Assembly: GCA_035265325.1 (NCBI GenBank) | Contig: DATFOS010000245.1 | Coordinates: forward strand, 1-19,878 | Direction: 5' to 3' | Length of the DNA stretch: 19,878 bases | DNA from: DATCLS01 sp035265325 | Lineage (GTDB): Bacteria > Actinomycetota > Acidimicrobiia > Acidimicrobiales > VFJN01 | Shown here: positions 14,617 to 19,878 of the stretch, one piece after another | Numbering within the stretch: the first letter of the stretch is position 1 | Layout: each line of letters begins with the position of its first letter | Made by a program: the position numbers and the translations under genes | The notes under the pieces: generated by a model | Seen by the model: the letters and a program-made list of their open reading frames with translations, nothing else | Told to the model about the DNA's origin: nothing | Databases searched by the model: none

Positions 14617-15915
14617 TCAACGGTGCGGCGGCGACACGAACTCGAAGTGGCCGGCGTCGGGGACCAGCCACCCGCTGCCCTCGGTGAACCCCCAGCGGGC
14701 GAAGATCGCCACCAGGCGGGGGTCCTGGACCGACGCGAGCCCCGTCGGGTTGGCGCCGAAGTTCAAGTCGATGGCGACGCCCCAGGCATGGCGGGAGACG
14801 GCGCTGCCGGCGCGGGTCGTCCGGGCGTTCCAGCATCCGGCGAACCCCTCGGGGTCGATGAGCGCCGCCAGGTTGGCGTCGACCACCTCGCCCAGGGCGC
14901 CGGCCAGGGCAGGCACCACCGCCTGGTGGCAACGGGCCCGCCCGATGATCGGCAGGTCGACAGTTACCAGGCTGGCGGCCTGCCACGCCGGGTCCTGCTC
15001 GAACTCGTCCCCGGGACCGCGGCGGTAGGCGAACTCCCCGAACCGCTGCTTGATCAGCACCTGGGGAAGGACGGCGTCGCCGTTGCGTAGGAACGGGGCC
15101 TCCCCCGGCCCCCGGAACCGCACGGCGCGTCCCGGTGGCAGCGCCGCCGTGAGCCGCTGCTCGAGGGCGGAACGGTCGCCCCCGTAGGCCAGGAGGAGGT
15201 AGCGGTCGGTCGTGAGGCCCGCATGCTCGCCCGTGGCGGTGTCGAGCGCCAGTTCGGCGCCGCCGATGGCGGTGTCGGCCACCACGCTCCCGACGGTGAC
15301 GGTGGGGCCGCCGGCCAGCTCGATCGAGTCCCCGGGGCCGAGGCGGCGGATCTCGGCGGAGGTGTCCCCGAGCACGGCCTGCCCGGGCCGCAACCCGGCG
15401 ACGGCGGCCCGGTCGCTGCCGGAGGTGAACCGGGCGTGCGCCTCGGGGTCGACGGCGATCGCGTCGAGCGGGATCGCCCAGCCCGCGCCGGGGGCGTCCA
15501 CGACCGCCCCACCGGCCCGGCGCGACGCCACCAGGTCGACGGTCCCACCCCGGACGACCGAGATGGCGGACACGTGCGGGTCGCCGGTGGCGGTGGCCAC
15601 GAGGCCGGGGTCGAGGCCCTGGGGGGTCCAGGCGAGGAGGACGGCCGGCGCAGGGGCGGGGTCGGGTTCGGGTGCGGGGCCGGTGGCGCCCGTCGCCCCC
15701 ACGCCGGGGGGCCGGGTGCCGATCGGGCCGGGGCCCCCGGAGGTGGGCGCTGCGGGCTCCTGCGCGCGCGGCTCCTGCGCCCCCGCGTCCTGGGCGACCG
15801 GCGTCGTGTCCGAGGACGAGCCCGCATCCTGGATGCGGGTCATCGCCACCGCCCCGCCGACCAGGCCGGCGAGGGCGGCGGCTGCCACCGCCACGAGCGC
15901 GCCGACCCGCCTCAC
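14617..15915 (-). CDS. Membrane-anchored M15-type (D-Ala-D-Ala carboxypeptidase/VanY-like) peptidase
   Basis: This 432-aa protein has one N-terminal hydrophobic segment (about 4-25) with the rest outside, a Pro/Ala/Glu-rich linker (about 35-90), a central beta-rich domain I cannot name (about 90-270) and a C-terminal M15 peptidase domain. The zinc motif SxHxxGxAxD is present as SRHAWGVAID (H376, D383), and the second motif as PDAGHFEF (H423, E425), so the site looks intact. The family trims peptidoglycan stem peptides. GTG 15915 overlaps the anti-sigma stop (GTGA) with GGAG just upstream, so it is the third gene of the sigma operon and likely an envelope-stress or cell-wall output, which is inference. 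The central part (GLRPGQAVLGDTSAEIRRLG, SVVADTAIGGAELAL) loosely recalls extracytoplasmic MacB/FtsX domains. Confidence 0.85.
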   Translation of the reverse strand: MRRVGALVAVAAAALAGLVGGAVAMTRIQDAGSSSDTTPVAQDAGAQEPRAQEPAAPTSGGPGPIGTRPPGVGATGATGPAPEPDPAPAPAVLLAWTPQGLDPGLVATATGDPHVSAISVVRGGTVDLVASRRAGGAVVDAPGAGWAIPLDAIAVDPEAHARFTSGSDRAAVAGLRPGQAVLGDTSAEIRRLGPGDSIELAGGPTVTVGSVVADTAIGGAELALDTATGEHAGLTTDRYLLLAYGGDRSALEQRLTAALPPGRAVRFRGPGEAPFLRNGDAVLPQVLIKQRFGEFAYRRGPGDEFEQDPAWQAASLVTVDLPIIGRARCHQAVVPALAGALGEVVDANLAALIDPEGFAGCWNARTTRAGSAVSRHAWGVAIDLNFGANPTGLASVQDPRLVAIFARWGFTEGSGWLVPDAGHFEFVSPPHR

Positions 15916-17750
15916 GAGGGCTCCAGCCCGCGGGCGATGTCGAGGAGGTCGGCGAGGCCCAGCGTGTCGCTGCCGAGGCTGACCGCGAGGCCGGACTCCA
16001 CCCACTCGAGCTCGCCCCGCTGGGGGCTGTAGCGGCCGGCGGTGCCCCGTACCTCGGTGGCGATCTCGTCCCCGGCGGACGGCGGGACGAGGGATGCCGA
16101 CCGCCACTGCGTCAGCGTGAAGGCCCGGTCGCCCGGGCCCGACCGGGCCTCCGTCACGGACACGTCGTCGCGGGGCCCGGTGATGCGGAAGGCGGGCGGG
16201 CCGAACCCGTCGATCGGCCCGGCGGTCAGCAGGCCGGGCAGGGCGGCCGTGGCGTCGGAGTCGCTGGCCGACGTCGCCTCCGCCCAGTCGTCCGGCACGG
16301 GTACGCCCACGATCCCCAGGTCGGCGGCGATGTCCCGAATGTCGCCGGAGGGCAGGCTGCCTCGCACGACCACGTCCAGCCCGCCGGTGTGGACGGCGAC
16401 CTGCTGGCCGTCGCCGCTGGCGTAGCCGGTGCCGGCGGCGCCCAGGTCGACCGGGCGGACGTCCGCCCCCAGGCTGCCGAACAGCCGCCCGCCGGGCCAT
16501 TGGGCCGTCGCCCGGACGGCGAACCAGGCGCGCCCGTCGCTCCACGACCGGACGCCGACGCTCGGCCCGCCCGGTGTGCTGACGACCCCGCGGCGGTACG
16601 CGGCGAACCCGGCCGGCACCCGCTGCGGCTCCGGGACCTCGGACACGACGGGGTCGCCTTCCGGCGCCGCCCGGAACCCGACGTCGACCGCCTCGTCGGC
16701 CCCCTCCGCCGGTGCGGCGACCGGGTCGTCCGGGTCGTTGATCCGCACGTCCGTGGCGTCGAGCCGCAGCACGACGTCACCGGGCACGTCCTCGACGGCC
16801 GCGGAGGTGGCCCAGGCCGCCCGTTCCGGATCGCCGGCCGCCCGGACGACCAGCGCCAGAGGGACGAAATGGTCCTCGTCCAGCCACAGCTCGACGGGGT
16901 CGGTCGGGTGGACGGGTCGCAGCTCGACGGCCGCCGACAGCCCGTCGAGGAGGCCCGCCACCTGGGCGGCAGTGACCGACACACCGACGGCCTCGTGGCC
17001 GGCGATCGTCCGGTGCCCGAGGCCGGTCGGGGGAGCCGACAGAGCGAAACCGTCGACCGGGCTCACCAGTTCGAGGGGGACGGGGGCGTCATCCGAGAAC
17101 GGCTCGCGTCCGGTGACCGAGCGCGACCAGCGCAGCGGCTGGGCCGGGCAGCGCACCAGCCCGGCCGCGGGGGAGCACTGGCGTGTCGCCTCGTGCCACC
17201 AGCGACCGGCGTCGACGACCAGCGCCCCGTCGGACCGCTCGGCCGGGGCGGGGCCGGCGGTCGTCTCCTGCACCCGCAGCGCCAGGGACTCGGGAGCGCG
17301 GTAGGTGAGGTCGGCCTCGAACGTCCGCCCTCCGCCGCCCTGCGGCTCCGACACCGTGTACCGGCCGTCCACCGCGGTGATGCCGTCCTGCGCCGCCAAG
17401 ACCCGGGCGGGCACGTCGGCCGCCGCCGGCGATCGCCCGTCCGACCCGATCCCGACGAACGTGGCCCCCGCCACGAGCCCGGCCACGGCGGCCACGGCGG
17501 CCGCCACCGCCACCCGCCCCCGGCGCTGTGGCGGTTCCGCCCGGGCCAGGGCGACGACGGCGGGGCCGACGTCGGGGGCGCGGCCGACGGGCTCGACCCG
17601 GAGGGACGACCGCACCCGGGCGACGTCGTCGACGAAGCGGCGGCAGTCGTCGCAGCCGGCCAGGTGCATGTCGAGGGCGTCGCCCTCCGCCGGCGGGAGT
17701 TCCCCGTCGGCGCGGGAGGAGACCGCCACCAGGGCGTCTTCACACCTCAT
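15912..17750 (-). CDS. Anti-sigma factor: zinc-finger head, one membrane span, large outer sensor region
   Basis: This 612-aa single-pass protein is encoded directly after an ECF sigma factor. The cytoplasmic head has the ZAS/zf-HC2 pattern C3, H29, C33, C36 in MHLAGCDDCRRFV, which should hold the sigma factor inactive. The membrane span is about residues 79-101 (AVAAAVAAVAGLVAGATFVG). About 510 residues lie outside. The first part (ARVLAAQDGITAVDGRYTV, then TYRAPESLALRV) resembles the LolA/RseB-like fold of MucB/RseB sensors, suggesting an RseA-plus-RseB function in one chain; that assignment is by eye. ATG 17750 is chosen because it overlaps the sigma stop by 11 bases and puts C3 at the start. 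The stop overlaps the M15 start by GTGA. This protein is far longer than typical anti-sigma factors (about 80-300 aa). Confidence 0.85.
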   Translation of the reverse strand: MRCEDALVAVSSRADGELPPAEGDALDMHLAGCDDCRRFVDDVARVRSSLRVEPVGRAPDVGPAVVALARAEPPQRRGRVAVAAAVAAVAGLVAGATFVGIGSDGRSPAAADVPARVLAAQDGITAVDGRYTVSEPQGGGGRTFEADLTYRAPESLALRVQETTAGPAPAERSDGALVVDAGRWWHEATRQCSPAAGLVRCPAQPLRWSRSVTGREPFSDDAPVPLELVSPVDGFALSAPPTGLGHRTIAGHEAVGVSVTAAQVAGLLDGLSAAVELRPVHPTDPVELWLDEDHFVPLALVVRAAGDPERAAWATSAAVEDVPGDVVLRLDATDVRINDPDDPVAAPAEGADEAVDVGFRAAPEGDPVVSEVPEPQRVPAGFAAYRRGVVSTPGGPSVGVRSWSDGRAWFAVRATAQWPGGRLFGSLGADVRPVDLGAAGTGYASGDGQQVAVHTGGLDVVVRGSLPSGDIRDIAADLGIVGVPVPDDWAEATSASDSDATAALPGLLTAGPIDGFGPPAFRITGPRDDVSVTEARSGPGDRAFTLTQWRSASLVPPSAGDEIATEVRGTAGRYSPQRGELEWVESGLAVSLGSDTLGLADLLDIARGLEPS

Positions 17751-18360
17751 CGCCGGCCTCCCCTCGCCGTCGGGCCGCCCGGCCGGCTCGGGCGGCCGCG
17801 TCGCGAGCATCCACGCCTCCGCCCTCGTCCTCGCCCGCCCGTGCCCACGCCGCCAGCCGGAGCCGGGCGGTGAACACCCGGCTCTTGACCGTGCCTACGG
17901 GCACCGACAGCACGGACGCCGCCTCCGTGTATCGCAGGCCCAGCACCTCGACGAGCAGCAGGGCCTCCCGCAGGTCGACCGGCAGCGTGGCCAGCGCGGC
18001 GTCGATCTCGACCCGTGCCTCGCCGGTCCGGCCGGTGGACGTCGACGTGCCCCCGGAGGTCGTCGCCAGCGCCCGCGGCAACCGGTCGCGGCGGGCGCGT
18101 GCTCGCAACTCGTCGATGCCCGCATTGCGGGCGATCTGGAAGACCCAGGCCGTGAAGCTCGACCGGAACCGGTACGTCGGCAGCCGGCGGTGGACCCGGA
18201 GGAAGGTCTCCTGCGTGACGTCCTCCGCAGTGGCGGCATCGCCCAGGAGCCGGCGGAGGAACCGCCAGACGCTCTGCTGGTGCTGCCGCACGACCTGCTC
18301 GAATGCGGCCAGGTCGCCCGCCATGGCGGCTCGGATGACAGCCGGGTCCGTTTCCTGCAC
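17740..18360 (-). CDS. ECF-type RNA polymerase sigma factor
   Basis: This 206-aa group IV sigma factor has region 2 at about 18-88 (AFEQVVRQHQQSVWRFLRRLLGD, then AEDVTQETFLRVHRRLPTY and FTAWVFQIARN) and region 4 at about 121-171 (LPVDLREALLLVEVLGLRY, then VLSVPVGTVKSRVFTARLRL). The linker is Gly/Ser/Thr-rich and the tail is Arg/Ala-rich. Start choice: GTG 18360 has GGGAG 6 bases upstream. An alternative GTG at 18378 adds six residues; it lacks its own ribosome binding site but overlaps the stop of a possible leader ORF. Its stop overlaps the anti-sigma gene by 11 bases, so both are probably made in step, as is usual for sigma/anti-sigma pairs. It presumably drives this operon and envelope-related genes. 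Confidence 0.93.
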   Translation of the reverse strand: MQETDPAVIRAAMAGDLAAFEQVVRQHQQSVWRFLRRLLGDAATAEDVTQETFLRVHRRLPTYRFRSSFTAWVFQIARNAGIDELRARARRDRLPRALATTSGGTSTSTGRTGEARVEIDAALATLPVDLREALLLVEVLGLRYTEAASVLSVPVGTVKSRVFTARLRLAAWARAGEDEGGGVDARDAAARAGRAARRRGEAGDEV

Positions 18361-18374
18361 GCGGCGCTCCCGGG

Positions 18375-18452
18375 TCACCGGCGGCGGTCGCCGGCCCGGC
18401 GACTGCGGTCACGGTGACGCGTCGGCCGCTCGCCGTCCAGGGCCTGGCGCAT
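18375..18452 (-). CDS. Possible 25-aa Arg-rich leader ORF coupled to the sigma gene
   Basis: ATG 18452 has GGAG 8 bases upstream (18464-18461) and the frame ends in a TGA that overlaps the alternative sigma start as GTGA. The peptide has 10 arginines in 25 residues (ends RSRRAGDRRR). It lies 22 bases after the preceding gene. It could be a translational leader, or chance in GC-rich DNA, where Arg codons are common. Confidence 0.35.
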   Translation of the reverse strand: MRQALDGERPTRHRDRSRRAGDRRR

Positions 18453-18474
18453 CTCGTCGTCTCCGCGACCGCGC

Positions 18475-19563
18475 TCACGTCCGAGCGAGCGCCGCCTCCC
18501 CGGCACCCTCGCCGGCCGGGTCGGCACCGTTGGGCGCCGGTTCGGCGCCGCCGGCCCCCATGGGCCGGCGGGCGCCCGCACCGGACACGGATCGGGCGGC
18601 CGGGGGCTGCGACGCATCGGCGCTCGCCACCGCCTCGGCCGCCGGGCCGTGACCCTGCGCCGCGTGCCGGGCGCATCGCCTGCGGGCCACGAGAGCCCCG
18701 CTGGCGAGCGCAAGGGCCGCGAGCCCGGCCAGCCACGCGCCCAGCGGCCACCAGCCGTCGTCGCCACCGACGGGCGGGCCGGGGTCGACCTCCACGCCGG
18801 ACACGTCGGGATCGGCCGTGGTGACCGGCGCGTCGCCGGTCACCCGCGAGTCGGCGGCACCCGCCTGCCGGGACACCGGCGCCTCCGCCGCCGGAGCCGG
18901 GGCGGTCACCGCCGGGGACGGCGGGAGCGTCGGCGGGGGCGGAACGCGGCCGGCGCGATGGTCGGCGGCGGTGACCGGCTGACCCGACGGCCCGGACAGC
19001 AGGGCATCGTCCTCCAACCAGCGGATCGCGGGCTCGGTCGCCGGCCAGTTGCGGACGATCGGGAACTCGGGCGCCACGCCGACGTTCAGGACCTCGGCGA
19101 TGAGGTACCCGGGGGCTTCCGTGCACAGGTCGTTGCACAGGATCGGCGCGTAGCGACCCCGGCTCAGGTCGCTCGGGAGCGTGAACGAGATGGTGGCTCG
19201 CAGCGGGTAGACGGGGTCGCCGGTGGTGGAGGCCTCGACGACGACCGGCGCCACCCGCACGTCGGTCGGATCGACGTGGACGCCGACCGCCCCGGCGCGG
19301 GACTCGGCCCCGGGGTCGACCCGCAGCCACGCGTAGTAGGGGCCGCCGGGATCAGTCCCGCTCGGGCGGGCCGTCTCGGTGTAGCCCACCATCAGCACGA
19401 CCTGTCCCGGCTCGTACCGATCGCGCACCGGGTACATCCATTCGCCCCCGCCGGCGCCGGCCGGCGCCGGTATGCCCGCCAGCCCCAGCGTCGCCAGCGA
19501 CGCGGCCAGTCCCACCGCCACCGCGGTCGCACCCGACCGTCGCCAGAACCGTGTCCCCGTCAT
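18475..19563 (-). CDS. Secreted, C-terminally membrane-anchored protein of unknown function
   Basis: No family is recognised. The 362-aa product has a signal peptide (basic FWRRSG, hydrophobic 12-31, likely cleavage near residues 35-37). An outer domain of about 160 residues (GEWMYPVRDRYEPGQVVLMV, then ISFTLPSDLSRGRYAPILC) follows, with a close cysteine pair CNDLC that could form a disulfide. Next come a Pro/Thr/Ala-rich stalk, a membrane span at about 271-293 (WLAGLAALALASGALVA), and a 69-residue cytoplasmic tail starting RRRCARH. There is no LPxTG. ATG 19563 is preferred over GTG 19584, because GGAGG lies 8 bases before it. It sits upstream of the ECF sigma operon on the same strand, with a 22-base gap to the leader ORF, so it may be co-transcribed and act at the envelope. 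Confidence 0.75.
   Translation of the reverse strand: MTGTRFWRRSGATAVAVGLAASLATLGLAGIPAPAGAGGGEWMYPVRDRYEPGQVVLMVGYTETARPSGTDPGGPYYAWLRVDPGAESRAGAVGVHVDPTDVRVAPVVVEASTTGDPVYPLRATISFTLPSDLSRGRYAPILCNDLCTEAPGYLIAEVLNVGVAPEFPIVRNWPATEPAIRWLEDDALLSGPSGQPVTAADHRAGRVPPPPTLPPSPAVTAPAPAAEAPVSRQAGAADSRVTGDAPVTTADPDVSGVEVDPGPPVGGDDGWWPLGAWLAGLAALALASGALVARRRCARHAAQGHGPAAEAVASADASQPPAARSVSGAGARRPMGAGGAEPAPNGADPAGEGAGEAALART
19451..19470. repeat. 20-bp perfect palindrome inside a signal-peptide coding region
   Basis: Two head-to-tail copies of the self-complementary decamer CCGGCGCCGG make a 20-bp perfect palindrome. It falls within the codons for the Ala/Gly/Pro-rich end of the signal peptide of the membrane-anchored protein. 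It could form a stable hairpin early in the mRNA. Confidence 0.7.
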
Positions 19564-19710
19564 TACACGAACCTCCGTCGTCACCCGGTGGAGACGACCG
19601 CCGCGCCGGAATGGTTCAGGGGATCTCCGGCCGCCGAGGCCCGCGATCGCCGAGATCGTCCGGGCCGACCTGCCCTGGCGGGCCTTCGACCTGTTCGCTT
19701 CCCGGGTGCC

Positions 19711-19878
19711 TCAGGTGTCGGTGGCGGGCGGGACCGGACGGGACGGCTGCGGAGACGCAGCGGCCGACGCCGACGGCGCCTCATCCGGCGTGTAGAGGGT
19801 GTCGTCGCCCAGGCACAGGAGGAGGACCGGGCGGATCACCAGGCCGAGGGCGATGATGACCACGGCCAGGGCGCTCAG
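19711..19878 (-). CDS. C-terminal end of a membrane protein, 5' part beyond window
   Basis: The frame is open from the right window edge to the TGA at 19713-19711, giving 55 visible residues. They start with a hydrophobic segment (SALAVVIIALGLVIRPVLLL), then CLGDDTLYTPDEA and a Pro/Ser/Ala-rich tail, as expected for the last membrane span and tail of a small membrane protein. The family cannot be told. It is on the same strand as the downstream secreted protein, separated by 147 bases in which no gene or clear terminator is seen. Confidence 0.6.
   Translation of the reverse strand: MSALAVVIIALGLVIRPVLLLCLGDDTLYTPDEAPSASAAASPQPSRPVPPATDT

Noticed and set aside
12452..14986. 844-codon open frame opposite the PD40 lipoprotein gene
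   Set aside because: Its repeats simply mirror the PD40 repeats; no start signal or domain, and it runs through the intergenic gap into the M15 gene.
15916..16545. N-terminal extension of the M15 peptidase frame
   Set aside because: Out-of-frame shadow of the anti-sigma gene; the GTG at 15915 with GGAG and a membrane segment is convincing.
15672..17873. 733-codon open frame opposite the anti-sigma and M15 genes
   Set aside because: Antisense shadow with low-complexity Arg/Gly/Pro composition.
19540..19563. Possible Tat signal (RR in the first residues of the secreted protein)
   Set aside because: WRRSGATAV lacks the SRRxFLK context, so a Sec signal is more likely.
1..19878. Search for CRISPR arrays, tRNA/rRNA genes, transposases, integrases and riboswitches
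   Set aside because: No regularly spaced repeats, no cloverleaf with T-loop sequence and no mobile-element proteins were seen by eye.

Overview
This is a very GC-rich window with strong GC3 bias, frequent GTG starts and many 4-base start/stop overlaps. That fits a high-GC actinobacterium. A fused LivH-LivM permease, PD40/DUF11 lipoprotein and ECF sigma/zinc-finger anti-sigma operon would suit an Acidimicrobiia-like lineage, but the lineage is inference. No tRNA, rRNA, CRISPR array, transposase or integrase was seen.

Region 1 (1-1936): a truncated UbiE/MenG-type methyltransferase (minus) diverges from a geranylgeranyl-reductase-family flavoprotein (plus). Together they look like late menaquinone tailoring (ring methylation and side-chain reduction).

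Region 2 (2040-12305): a locus that reads as one uptake-and-hydrolysis module. A large ATP-binding LuxR regulator (minus) diverges from a plus-strand operon: class C beta-lactamase-like esterase, 72-aa small protein, LivG and LivF. Facing it from the other side is a minus-strand operon: LivK binding lipoprotein, a single-chain LivH-LivM permease, a nitroreductase-family flavoprotein and a small helical protein. The two operons meet at an 18-bp perfect palindrome whose ends are the two stop codons. The ABC importer is complete only if both operons are expressed. A 19-bp dyad motif occurs upstream of both operons (16 of 19 bases identical, same orientation relative to the transport genes, 60 and 73 bp before the start codons), with a weaker third copy behind livK. 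This is the best candidate for an undescribed regulon, perhaps controlled by the LuxR protein.

Region 3 (12563-14485): a secreted lipoprotein with eight PD40-like beta-propeller repeats and a C-terminal DUF11-like domain.

Region 4 (14617-19878, all minus): an envelope-stress-type operon. In transcription order it holds a truncated membrane protein, a secreted membrane-anchored protein, a possible 25-aa Arg-rich leader ORF, an ECF sigma factor, an anti-sigma factor with a zinc-finger head and a very long extracytoplasmic part, and a membrane-anchored M15-type D-Ala-D-Ala carboxypeptidase-like protein. The last three overlap each other and are probably translationally coupled.
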